Assembly: GCA_963748405.1 (NCBI GenBank)
Contig: CAVVIT010000004.1
Location: 1 to 64,000, forward strand
Direction of reading: 5' to 3'
DNA length: 64,000 bases
Origin: Fen-1273 sp963748405
GTDB taxonomy: Bacteria; Bacteroidota; Ignavibacteria; UBA10030; UBA6906
Positions 45,374 through 55,200 of this stretch are shown in pieces. The notes beneath the pieces were generated by a model, which saw only the letters and a list, made by a program, of their open reading frames with translations, did no database searches and was not told the DNA's origin. Numbering within the stretch: the stretch's first letter is position 1; every line of letters begins with the position of its first letter. The position numbers were made by a program, and so were the translations under genes.

Positions 45374-48300
45374 TGGCGAGAAGACCGCACACCATTCCCG
45401 CCCCGCGGCGCGCGGCCCGCATTCCCGCTGCCGCGCTCGTTGTTCTTCTGACTTTCTGTGCAGGCCGGGGAGCGGCCCAGGAAGACTTCAACCATCCCGA
45501 GCTCGTGTGGCATACGATCGAGACCCCCCACTTCTTCGTGCACTACCACGACGGCGCGGAGCGGACGGGGCGGACCGTCGCGAAGGTCGCCGAAGACATT
45601 TACGGGCCCGTCACGTCCCTGTACGACCACACGCCGACGGAGAAGGTGAGCTTCGTCATCGTCGACTACGACGACATCTCCAACGGCGCGGCATATTTCT
45701 TCGACAACAAGATCGAGCTCTATGCCCCCAGCATGGATTTCGAGTTCCGGGGGACCCACAACTGGCTCAGGAACGTTGTCACGCACGAGTTCACGCACAT
45801 CGTGCAGATACAGACCTCGATGAAGTTCGGCAGGCGGATGCCCGCCCTTTACCTGCAGTGGCTCGGCTACGAATCCGAGCGGAGGCCTGACGTCCTCTAC
45901 GGGTACCCGAACGTCGTCGTGTCGTACCCCCTCTCCGGTTTCGTTGTCCCGACCTGGTTTGCCGAAGGCGTCGCCCAGTACAACCGGAACGACCTGGCAT
46001 ACGACTTCTGGGACTCGCACAGGGACATGATCCTCCGGTCCTACGCGCTCGACGGAAACATGCTCGGATGGGAGGAAATGGGAGTCTTCGGGAAGACGAG
46101 CCTGGGGAACGAATCGTCGTACAATTCCGGGTTCGCGTTCGTGAGCTATCTCGCGCGGAAGTACGGGGAAAACGTCCTGAAGGAGATTTCCCGGAATCTC
46201 TCCACGCTCACGGAAGTGACGATCGACGGGGCGATACGGCGGGCGGTGGGGAAGAGCGGGAAAGACGTGTACGAGGAGTGGAAATCAGGAGTCCGGAAGG
46301 ACTACGAAGACCGTGTCGCGGCCGTCCGGACGAACCTGCGCACGGGTGACTCCCTGAAGTTCGTTCCCACGAACGAGTTCATCGATCCCAAGGAGGTCGT
46401 GAACCTGAAGGCGCAGCTCACGGGCGAAGGCCTGCCCCGTCTGGCCGGGCACGGGGGGGGTACGCTGGAGCGGTTCGACGATATGACGGGCTTCGCCAAC
46501 CTGTATCCTTCCTACTCGCCGGACGGGAAGAAGGTCGCGTTTGTCAGCGCGATGACGGAGGATTATGCGGGCCTCTCGTCCCTCTATGTCGTCAATCTTG
46601 AATCGGGGAAAACGGCTCTCGTACGTTCCCTGGTGAGGACGTCGCCGGCGTGGTCTCCGGACGGGTACAGTATCTACTACGGGAAGAGCACGCGCGACAA
46701 TCCTCACTCCTATCTCCAGTTCGACATCTACAGGTACGATTTCAAAACGGGAGAGGAGACGCGCATCACGCACGGCAGGCGCGCGATGCAGCCCTCGGTG
46801 TCCCCCGACGGAAAGACGATCGCCTATGTCGTGAACGCGGACGGGACCACGAACATCGCGATCGCGGGTGCCGACGGAACGGGGGAGAGGCTGATCACAC
46901 ACTATGGGCAGGGGGAGCAGGTCTACAATCCGAAATGGAGCCCCTCGGGCGACCGTCTCATATTTGACTACTCGATAAAGGACGGGAGGAGCATCGCGGA
47001 GATCCGCCCCGACGGGAGCAGTCTCAGGTTCCTCATACAGGGAAACGACGATTCGAGGACGGGTGTCTTCACGAGCGACGGGTCGCGGATCGTCTTCTCC
47101 TCTGACCGGACGGGCATATTCAACCTCTATTCCTACGATGTCGGCACGGGAACGGTATCGCAGCTCACGAACGTGCTGGGGGGCGCATTCTGTCCGACGG
47201 TGAACGCCTCCGGGGACATCGTGTATTCGGCGTACACCTCGCACGGGTACAAGCTCTACGGGATGGCGCACCCGGCTCCGCTTGAGGAGGGCGACTTCCG
47301 GTACGTCAGCGCCCCGGGCCCGATCCCCGAGCCTCCGGGCCTCCCCCCGCTCAGGGTGGCGCAGAATTCTCCCCAGTTCGACTGGAAGGCGCTCAGGGCG
47401 TACAATGACTCGGGCGTCCCCCCCGTTGAGGCGAGGCCGTACAGGAACATATTCACGAGCGTGACGTACGTGCCGTTCATCCGGGTCGACAATTACAACC
47501 CCCGGAACAAGGCGCTCGACCTCGTCAAGCCCGGGTTGTATCTCTTCTCGAACGACGTGCTGGACCGGCTCGGCTTCTTCGCGGGTGCCGCGATCAATGC
47601 CGAGCTCGAGAGGGACCTCTTCCTCCAGTTCTTCTACCGTGACAAGATACCCCTCCTGTACACTCTCGGGCTCGCGCCGACGGCGAGCCTGGAGATTTAC
47701 AACGTCACGCGCAAGACGGGAAACGAGATCTCGCTCCCCGCCTCGACGATCCCGGTCTCCGTGACGTACGATCTTCTCGAATTTGATTTCGCGCTGAGCC
47801 AGCCGGCGTTTTCGGAGCTGGATAATCTCGAGTTCCGGTACGCGCACAGCCGCTACACCTCGATCATCGACAATTTCATCGATCCCGAGACGAACCCCCC
47901 CTCGCTGGTCCCCTCGTCCGGGGACCTGTACCTGATCGCGAACACGCTCAACCTCACGTACAAACTCGACGCGCTTCACGCTGCCACGACGATGAATATC
48001 AACCCCTCGGGGCGGCGGATCATGTTCCGCATCGGGAGGGAGCTCAACAAGTTCAACGGCGACGGGGAATATGAGATGACCCCGTCGGGGCTCCGTCCGA
48101 TCTACAAGACCGTGAATTTCACCCGGCTCGAGATGACGTGGCAGGAATACATCCCGTTCCTCTTCAAGAACCACACGCTGAACCTCTCGCTGCGGGGGGG
48201 GACGATCATCGGTCCCCCCGTGGACGAGTTCTTCGACTTCTACGGCGGGGGGCTGATCGGGATGAAGGGGTATCCCTTCTATTCGATCGGCGGAAACGAT

Positions 48301-48642
48301 ATTGCGGTCGCCGGCCTGAGCTACCGGTTCCCGATCTCGAACGACCTTGACTTCCGGCTTCTTCAGATCTACTTCCAGCGGCTGTACGCGTCGGTCTTCG
48401 GCGACATCGGCAACGCCTGGGGGGAGAACAACACGGTTCCCGGCACGTGGAAGGGGGATGCAGGGGCGGAAATCCGTCTCGAGTCCGTGTCGTTCTATGC
48501 GTTTCCGACGTGCTTCTTTTTCGACGCGGCCTACGGGCTCAACAGCTTCGACCGATACGTCAGGACCAGCAACCAGACCGTGACGTACGGAAAAGAATGG
48601 CGGTTCTACTTCGGCATTCTCTTTGGATTCGACCTGGAGTGA
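45373..48642 (+). CDS. Gluzincin peptidase / TolB-like propeller / outer-membrane barrel fusion
   Basis: The 1,089-aa protein has a signal peptide (AAALVVLLTFCAGRGAAQ). The N-terminal zinc peptidase has HEFTH at 138-142 and the third ligand in PTWFAEGVAQY (Glu about 198). A WD40/TolB propeller follows at about 375-650 with SPDG blades (YSPDGKKVAFVS, WSPDGYSIYYG, SPDGKTIAYVV). The C-terminus is a BamA/D15-like barrel (GGGLIGMKGYPF, YASVFGDIGNAWGE). This is a cell-surface protease tied to the outer membrane, of unknown substrate. GTG 45373 overlaps the stop of the preceding gene by one base, indicating an operon. All zinc ligands are present, in contrast to its upstream neighbour. Confidence 0.8.
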   Translation: MARRPHTIPAPRRAARIPAAALVVLLTFCAGRGAAQEDFNHPELVWHTIETPHFFVHYHDGAERTGRTVAKVAEDIYGPVTSLYDHTPTEKVSFVIVDYDDISNGAAYFFDNKIELYAPSMDFEFRGTHNWLRNVVTHEFTHIVQIQTSMKFGRRMPALYLQWLGYESERRPDVLYGYPNVVVSYPLSGFVVPTWFAEGVAQYNRNDLAYDFWDSHRDMILRSYALDGNMLGWEEMGVFGKTSLGNESSYNSGFAFVSYLARKYGENVLKEISRNLSTLTEVTIDGAIRRAVGKSGKDVYEEWKSGVRKDYEDRVAAVRTNLRTGDSLKFVPTNEFIDPKEVVNLKAQLTGEGLPRLAGHGGGTLERFDDMTGFANLYPSYSPDGKKVAFVSAMTEDYAGLSSLYVVNLESGKTALVRSLVRTSPAWSPDGYSIYYGKSTRDNPHSYLQFDIYRYDFKTGEETRITHGRRAMQPSVSPDGKTIAYVVNADGTTNIAIAGADGTGERLITHYGQGEQVYNPKWSPSGDRLIFDYSIKDGRSIAEIRPDGSSLRFLIQGNDDSRTGVFTSDGSRIVFSSDRTGIFNLYSYDVGTGTVSQLTNVLGGAFCPTVNASGDIVYSAYTSHGYKLYGMAHPAPLEEGDFRYVSAPGPIPEPPGLPPLRVAQNSPQFDWKALRAYNDSGVPPVEARPYRNIFTSVTYVPFIRVDNYNPRNKALDLVKPGLYLFSNDVLDRLGFFAGAAINAELERDLFLQFFYRDKIPLLYTLGLAPTASLEIYNVTRKTGNEISLPASTIPVSVTYDLLEFDFALSQPAFSELDNLEFRYAHSRYTSIIDNFIDPETNPPSLVPSSGDLYLIANTLNLTYKLDALHAATTMNINPSGRRIMFRIGRELNKFNGDGEYEMTPSGLRPIYKTVNFTRLEMTWQEYIPFLFKNHTLNLSLRGGTIIGPPVDEFFDFYGGGLIGMKGYPFYSIGGNDIAVAGLSYRFPISNDLDFRLLQIYFQRLYASVFGDIGNAWGENNTVPGTWKGDAGAEIRLESVSFYAFPTCFFFDAAYGLNSFDRYVRTSNQTVTYGKEWRFYFGILFGFDLE

Positions 48643-48655
48643 GCACGGTTCATCA

Positions 48656-48685
48656 TGTCATTGCAGGCGAATCGAAGCAACCTTC
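48656..48685. repeat. Degenerate copy of the GTCATTGCG-type dispersed repeat
   Basis: TGTCATTGCAGGCGAATCGA followed by AGCAACCTTCT lies between two genes. It resembles the widespread repeat GTCATTGCGAGGnnCGAAGCAATCT and the partial copy at 28735. Confidence 0.45.
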
Positions 48686-48703
48686 TTTGCATAAGGTGAG
48701 CAC

Positions 48704-49614
48704 ATGAATAAGATTCTTTTGATCTCCCTTCTTTTGATCCTTACACTCACCGCCCGCGCGGGGGATAACCCCCGCAGCCTCGTTCTCCGCCCTCACGGTC
48801 CCGATGTGGTTCTGAGCGGTGACGCGCGCATCGACTTCGCCGGAGTCCCCGCCCCCCGCCCGGATTTGCAGGAAGGGACGCCCGACGCGACGCTCCCGTC
48901 ACGGAAATCCCCGTGGCTTGCGGGAGGACTTTCGCTCGTGCTTCCCGGTGCGGGAGAATTTTACACCGAGAGTTATCTTAAGTCGGCGATATTCCTCGCC
49001 GCCGAAGGGGTGCTCTGGGCGATGGCCTACAAATACGATCAGAAGGGGAACCGGCAAACGGACTTCTTCCAGAACTTTGCCAACGCGCACTGGAGCGTCG
49101 TGAGCTATGCCAACTATGCGCTCGCCCATTATGCTCCGGCGGGGGGAACTACCAGGTGATCATTCCCGGGACGGAGAACGATCCCCCGTGGATGCGGGTC
49201 AACTGGTCGGAACTCAACAGGATGGAATCGGACATCGCCGGGACGACGGCGGGAATGTACTATTCGCACGTTCTCCCGGCGTACAACACCCAGCAGTACT
49301 ACGAGCTCATAGGGAAGTACCCGCAGTTCAACCAGGGATGGGACGATGCCCCGCCCTCGTTCAATTACGGACAGCAGCTTTCGACGGAGCTCCTCTGGTA
49401 TGCGGGTCAGCGGGGGCAGGCGAACACGTATTACACGACCGCAAGCACGTACGTCGCGATCGCGTTCGTCAATCACGTCGTGAGCGCGGTGGATGCGGCC
49501 CTCACGGCGGGTTCGTTCAACAGGGGGTTGCACGCGTCGGTGGGTTCGGCGCGGGTTCCGTCGTTCGGCGGGTACACGACCGTTCCGACATTCAAGCTGT
49601 CCTGGGGGCTTTAG
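48704..49614 (+). pseudogene. DUF5683-like membrane protein gene with a frameshift in a G tract
   Basis: Two abutting frames together make one protein of about 300 aa. The first (48704-49159) has a signal peptide (KILLISLLLILTLTARAG) and the DUF5683-like SPWLAGGLSLVLPGAGEFYT with following membrane helices. It ends ALAHYAPAGGTTR. The second frame continues the expected protein as NYQVIIPGTENDPPWMRVNW and ends VPTFKLSWGL. The shift occurs in the run GCGGGGGGAAC near 49140-49146; one extra G restores a single frame. It could be a sequencing or assembly error, a mutation, or phase variation. Position suggests a link with the upstream surface proteins. Confidence 0.75.
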
Positions 49615-49619
49615 CCGGG

Positions 49620-50705
49620 TTACTTCTGCACGCGGATCATGACGAAGACCGCGCCCGCGAAGAACATGATGTTCGCCGCCCACGCGGTCAGCAGGGGGTT
49701 GATGTCTCCGTTGTACCCGAAGACCTGGCTCACCTTCATGAAGATGAGGTAGATGAAGCAGATGAGAAGGCTGATCCCGAGCTGCACGCCGACCCCCCCG
49801 CGGCGCTGCTGCGAGGCAAACGGGACGCCGAAGAGCACGACGATGACGCTGGCGAAGGGGAACGAGATCTTGCTGTAGAAATCGACGAGCCAGCGCGCCA
49901 CGTCCTGACCGGCGTTCTCCTGGCTGGCGATGAACTGCTGGAGCGTGTAGTAATCCATCTCGTCCGGCTTCTCCTGTTTCTTGCGGAGATCGTCGGGATC
50001 GAAATGAAGCTCGCCGGCGGGACGGGTCGTGAACTGCTCGAGGTGTTCGGTGTCGGCGGTGAACCAGCGGCGGGTTCCCGCGTTGAGCGTCCAGCTCCGC
50101 GAGGCGGAATCCCAGGCCATGCTGACCGCGTCCATCCTGTCGGTCATGACGGTCGGATCGGCCGGGTTGAAGTCCTGTATGCTCACGCGGGTGGCGATGT
50201 TCCGCGTGTCGTCGAAGTAGCCGAGTGAGAGGATCCGCGTCCTGGAGTCCTGGATGTAGATGTTGGCCCCGGACGCGCTGACGACGTCCTTGTGAAGGTA
50301 GACCCGCTCGATCAGGAATTTCTTCTGATTGGCGAACGGAACAACCCATCCGTTGAAATAGACTGAAATGGCGCTGACGACGAGTGCGACGCAGACGAAC
50401 GGCGCCATGATCCTGTACAGGCTGATGCCGCTGGACTTCATCGCGGTCAGCTCGTTCTGCGTGGAGAGCCGCGCGGTGACAAACAGGCTCGCCAGGAGCA
50501 TGGCCACCGGGATGATGAGCTTGATGATCTCGGGAATGAAGAAGATGTAGTACTGGACGATGATCCCCCATCCCGCCTGCTTGTCGATGAAATCGTCGAG
50601 CTTCTCCATCACGTCGATGACGATGAACACGAGGAGGACGGCCAGCAGGGAAAACGCGGCGGTGGTGAGGAACTGGCGGATGATGGACCGGTCGAGGAGT
50701 TTCAC
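49620..50705 (-). CDS. lptG: LPS export permease, YjgP/YjgQ family (LptG position)
   Basis: The 361-aa inner-membrane permease of the LptB2FG transporter extracts LPS from the inner membrane. There are six spans with a periplasmic beta-jellyroll between spans 3 and 4. Motifs are LLDRSIIRQFL at the N-terminus, LSTQNELTAMKSSGISLYRI (coupling helix), and FPFASVIVVLFGVPFAS in the C-terminal bundle. GTG 50705 overlaps the stop of the upstream permease gene (GTGA). The F/G assignment is by order only. Confidence 0.88.
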   Translation of the reverse strand: MKLLDRSIIRQFLTTAAFSLLAVLLVFIVIDVMEKLDDFIDKQAGWGIIVQYYIFFIPEIIKLIIPVAMLLASLFVTARLSTQNELTAMKSSGISLYRIMAPFVCVALVVSAISVYFNGWVVPFANQKKFLIERVYLHKDVVSASGANIYIQDSRTRILSLGYFDDTRNIATRVSIQDFNPADPTVMTDRMDAVSMAWDSASRSWTLNAGTRRWFTADTEHLEQFTTRPAGELHFDPDDLRKKQEKPDEMDYYTLQQFIASQENAGQDVARWLVDFYSKISFPFASVIVVLFGVPFASQQRRGGVGVQLGISLLICFIYLIFMKVSQVFGYNGDINPLLTAWAANIMFFAGAVFVMIRVQK

Positions 50706-52123
50706 GGGCGTGCGGGGTCCTCGTCCGGGGGGGCGATGATGCGTGAGCGCCACCTGCGGGGGATGAACCGCGTGAAGAACGACCAGTCGATGACGACGGT
50801 CTCTCTCGCGACCCGGACGGTCAGGTAGACGCCCATCAGCCCGATGATGATGTTGGCGGACCACATCCCGGTGAACGGCGAGAGGAGTCCGCGGTCGGCG
50901 AGCTTTTCGCCGCCGATCAGGCAGGCGTAGTAGAGGACGAAGAACCCCAGGCTGAGCGTCGCGGCGGTGCCGAATCCTCCCCTGCGGGCCATGATGCCGA
51001 GCGGGACGCCGATGAGGACGAACACGAGACACGCCATGGGGATGGAGTACTTTTTATGAATCTCCACCATGTACTGGTCGATCTGGCGGTCCAGATTCTC
51101 GATGCGGAAGAGCTCGGTGGCCACGGTCGTGCTGAAGGCCCGCGCATCGTTGAGCGCGGAGTACGCGGAGGCGTTGGCCGGGGCGTAGACGTAGGGGGTG
51201 GCGATGCTCACGTTCTCGCCCGCAAGGAGCGAATCGGTCTCCTGCGTCGTCCGTTCGCGGAGCCCCTTTTCGACGGTTCCCCGCGCTTCCCGCAGGCTGT
51301 CGACGATGAGCATCATGGCCGGTGCGCCGAGCTCCCTGTTGCCGCGCTGGAATGCGGATTCGGAGGAGCGGGTGAAATCGAACCCCTCGACGTCCATGGC
51401 GATCCTGTGGCTCTCGAACCTGATCTTGCGGTAGTCCATCATTTTCTGCAGGTCGAGCTGGTGGATCTCCCCCCGCTTCAGGTCCATGATGAGCTTGCGG
51501 AAGTCGGGGGAGAAGGAGATCGTCCCCCGCTCGGCGGTGATGCAGACGTTCACGCCGGGGTTCGTATAGTCGAAGAGCGTCACTCCCTCGAGATCGTTGG
51601 TCTTCTCGAACGTTTTGCGGACGAGTATCGAATAGCCCGGGATGTCCTGGGAAAACACGCCGTTCCGCAGGTTAATCGTCGGCTTCTTGCGCCTGATGTC
51701 GATCGTCAGCGTCCTCAGGCTGTGGTTGGCGTCCGGCAGGACGTCGTTGTTGAACCAGAGGAGGGCCAGCCCGACGGCGAGCGCGCCGGCGAACACGGGA
51801 AGCATCATGCGGTACGTGCTCATGCCGCATGCCTTCATGGCGGTGATCTCGTTCCTGGATGACAGGTCGCCGAACGCCATCAGCGTGGCGACAAGAACGG
51901 ACATCGGTACCGCCAGGACGAGCATCCAGGCCAGGCTCAGGGCGATCAGCTCCATGATGACCCAGGGGGTGAGCCCCTTCCCGACGAGCTGGTCGATGAA
52001 TTTCATGATGAACTGCAGAAGGAACACGAACATCAGGGTCACAAGCGAGAAGGCGAAGGGGCCGAAGTGGGCGCGCAGGATGTAGCGCTGGATGAGGTAC
52101 CGTTGTCGGAGGCTGCTCAGCAT
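50702..52123 (-). CDS. lptF: LPS export permease, YjgP/YjgQ family (LptF position)
   Basis: The 473-aa partner permease of LptB2FG has YLIQRYILRAHFGPFAFSLV at the N-terminus, the coupling segment LSSRNEITAMKACGMSTYRM, and a long periplasmic domain. The C-terminal spans include IPMACLVFVLIGVPLGIMAR. The periplasmic region is larger than in E. coli LptF (about 366 aa). ATG 52123 is used; upstream sequence in the same frame overlaps the promoter and is not protein-like. The transcript is predicted to start only about two bases before the ATG. Confidence 0.88.
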   Translation of the reverse strand: MLSSLRQRYLIQRYILRAHFGPFAFSLVTLMFVFLLQFIMKFIDQLVGKGLTPWVIMELIALSLAWMLVLAVPMSVLVATLMAFGDLSSRNEITAMKACGMSTYRMMLPVFAGALAVGLALLWFNNDVLPDANHSLRTLTIDIRRKKPTINLRNGVFSQDIPGYSILVRKTFEKTNDLEGVTLFDYTNPGVNVCITAERGTISFSPDFRKLIMDLKRGEIHQLDLQKMMDYRKIRFESHRIAMDVEGFDFTRSSESAFQRGNRELGAPAMMLIVDSLREARGTVEKGLRERTTQETDSLLAGENVSIATPYVYAPANASAYSALNDARAFSTTVATELFRIENLDRQIDQYMVEIHKKYSIPMACLVFVLIGVPLGIMARRGGFGTAATLSLGFFVLYYACLIGGEKLADRGLLSPFTGMWSANIIIGLMGVYLTVRVARETVVIDWSFFTRFIPRRWRSRIIAPPDEDPARP

Positions 52124-52131
52124 GATGCACC

Positions 52132-52160
52132 AATATACCGCGCGGCGCCCTCTTTTCCAA
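52132..52160 (-). promoter_or_regulatory. Sigma70-type promoter of lptFG
   Basis: On the minus strand, TTGGAA (52155-52160), a 17-bp spacer, and TATATT (52132-52137). The -35 box lies in one copy of the 16-bp tandem repeat. The predicted start near 52125 makes the mRNA nearly leaderless. Confidence 0.65.
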
Positions 52161-52181
52161 TTCGGCTCTTTTCCAATTCGG
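52150..52181. repeat. Perfect tandem duplication of 16 bp between lptF and sprA
   Basis: CTCTTTTCCAATTCGG occurs twice head-to-tail (52150-52165, 52166-52181). It duplicates the -35 box of the lptF promoter. Confidence 0.85.
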
Positions 52182-52192
52182 CTTCCGCCGCC

Positions 52193-52221
52193 TTGCAATT
52201 GTCTGGAGGGGATGCTATCTT
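52193..52221 (+). promoter_or_regulatory. Putative promoter of sprA
   Basis: TTGCAA (52193-52198), 17-bp spacer, and TATCTT (52216-52221) put the transcript start near 52228. A 17-codon frame starting at ATG 52226 ends with a TGA overlapping TTG 52276. Confidence 0.55.
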
Positions 52222-52275
52222 GAACATGCCTTTCGCATTCAGCGAGGAGTCCGTATCGAGAGTGCTTGCTAACGA

Positions 52276-55200
52276 TTGAGGAGCGGTTCACCATCAGCGC
52301 TCCTGTCAGCCCCGCGGCGGTTCATTGCACGCGGCGCTGACGCGAGTCCGCCCGGAGTGTGCTCCGGGCCCGCCTCGCGAAGACAGTCCCCGGTCCCCTC
52401 AACAGGGTCCGGGAAATTGGCAATCAAAAGAACGGACCCGGATTCCTTGCTCCCTCAGGTTCCATCGATATTCCGAAGACACTTCCTCGACGCCGCGTTC
52501 ATCGCGGCCGCTGCGGCGGGGCTTGCCGTCGTCCTTGCGGCCCCGGGATCCGTGTCCGGTTCCGGGCTTCCCCGTGAACCGGGGCCGGTCTCCGGGTTCT
52601 CCGGGGCTCCTCCCGATACGAATCCCCCGACCTGGGTCCGCGGGCAGATTCCCCGCACGCACGCCGACAGCCTCCTTGCCATTGCCGCGGCCCGCGCCGA
52701 TTCGACGCACCGGGATTCGGTCCGTGTCGATTCCCTCAGGACCGCTCAGCGCAGGTTCACGATTACCGACACGACGTATGTCGTCGACAAGGACTCGACG
52801 GAGCGGATGCGTGATTTCGTGTACGTGCGCCATGACGACCCGGTCGTGCATCCCTTCCCCGAGCGCACCTACCCGCTCTTCGCGCAAAATCACGCCATGT
52901 CGTACCGGAGGGAGATAGGGTTCGATTCGACGGGGTCGGGCATGATGTACCGCGAGACCGTAGGGGGCGCGGATGCAAAGATTCCGGAATCGGTGCCGCT
53001 GAAAGAATACATCGCCGAACGGCTGAAGTACGAGCGGCGCCAGATGCTCGCCGCGGAAGCGCGCAAGCCGAAGGTCCTCGTCAAGAAGGACATCGGGGAC
53101 ATGCTCGCGAACATCACGAAGATCAGCATCCCGGTTCCGGCAAACCCGCTGTTCAGCATATTCGGCAAGAACGAAATCAACCTGAACGTGACGGGCGCCG
53201 TCGACATCAAGGCGGGATTTCGTTCGACGAAATCCGACCAGACGACCCTCTCGACGCTCGACCAGGTGAGAAGCGAGCCTGACTTCAACCAGGAAGTCCA
53301 GGTGAACGTCAACGGTACGATCGGGGACAAGCTGAACATCCTCGCCGACTGGAACACGAAGAGGACGTTCGAATACGAGAACCAGTTGAAGATCAAGTAC
53401 ACCGGGTACGACGACGAGATCGTGCAGAGCGTCGAAGCCGGGAACGTGTCGCTCCAGACCCCCTCGTCGTTCATCGGGAGCAGCCAGGCGCTGTTCGGCA
53501 TCAAATCGCAGTTCCAGCTCGGCCCTCTCCGGCTCACGGCGCTCGCCTCCCAGAAAAAAGGGCAGATCAAGGAAGTTGCGGTCACCGGCGGTTCGCAGGA
53601 AAGCGATTTCCAGATACGGCCGTACGAGTTTGCGACGAACCATTTCTTCGTCGACACCATCTACAAGAGCCTGTACGAACCGTATTACCAGAATGAGCCG
53701 CCGACAATCACCAATTCCCTCAAGCAGATCGTCGAGGCGGAGGTCTGGGTCCAGAGGTCCGGGATCAAACCCGATCCCAATGAGCGGCATGCCATTGCGC
53801 TGATCACGCTGGATCCCTGGTCGGGCCCGACCGGGTACGATACCTGCCGCAATGATCCCGACGCGGCGGGGCTGATCGACATCGGTCCCGTCGTCAAACT
53901 CGACCCGTCGCAATACGAGCTCGACGGCAACGGGTACATCGGCGAGCTTTCGCTCAACGTCAACGTCGCGGATCAGCTCTTCGTCGGCATTGCATACAGG
54001 ACGGCGGAGGGGAAGCAATTCGGCGAACTTACCAGGACATTCAACGCGGCGGATACGACGATTGTCCTGAAGCTCGTCAAGCCGAAAAACCTCCTCTCCA
54101 ACGGCCGATCGTACGCCGTGGGCTGGAACCAGCTCCTGAAAAACATTTACCCGATTCCGGGGCTCGGACGCAACCTGAAGCAGCAGGGGTTCGCGCTTGA
54201 CATATTCCGGCAGATCCCGGGTTCACAGGACCAGAACAGCATACTGAACGAACCTCTCCTGCGCGTGATGGGGTTCGGCAAGTTCTCCCCCTCCGGGACG
54301 CTCCTCCAGCCGGATCAGCAGGGGGCGGCGTTCGATTTCCGTCCGGGGCGCACCGTGAGCGTCACCCGGGCGGAGGTCATATTTCCGTCGCTCCGGCCGT
54401 TCGACGACGGCATCCGGAACTATTTCAAGGCGAAATCCCCCCCCGTGAACGTGCTCACGACCGACAGCACGCTCGTGTTTCCCGCCGTCTACGATACGAC
54501 GCAGACGTTCGCACAGCAGAGCCTGGCGAACAGGTATATCATACGGGGCAAAGCCACGGGGGACGCCACCTCCCAGTTCTCGCTCGGGTTCAACGTCGTG
54601 GAGGGGAGCGTTTCCGTCCTTCTGAACGGGACGCCCCTTCTCGTCAATGTCGACTACACGGTCGATTACATCGTCGGGCAGGTGGTGATCCGCAACGCGG
54701 CGGCGCTCGTTCCCGGGGCGAACCTCTCGATCAAGTTCGAGCAGAACGACCTGTTTCAGCTCGCGTCGAAAACCCTTCTCGGCGCACGTGCGGACCTCGC
54801 ACTCGGACAGACGACCGCGCTCGGGTTCACGATCATGAACCTGAACCAGCAGACCCTCTCCGACAAGGTGCGGCTGGGGGAGGAGCCGAGCAACAATACG
54901 ATCTACGGGATCGACGGCGGAACCACGCTGAACCTTCCGTTCCTGACGCGTGCGATCGACGCGCTTCCCGGGCTGAGCACAAAGGAAGCGTCGTCCCTCT
55001 CGGTCAAGGGGGAGATCGCATTCATGCGCCCCAACCCGAATACCCTCGCGAGCACGATACCGAGCGACGGCGGACAGGGTGTCGCCTACATCGACGATTT
55101 CGAAGGGGCCCGCCGGACGATCCCCGTGGGGATCAGCTACGCGGGATGGACGGACGCGAGCCCCCCCGCCGACCAGATTTCCTCCGCTTCGCTCGGTGTC

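Noticed and set aside
52226..52279. A 17-codon upstream frame as a sprA leader peptide gene
   Set aside because: Its ATG lies at the predicted transcript start with no ribosome-binding site, and no regulatory codon pattern is visible. Mentioned only with the sprA promoter.
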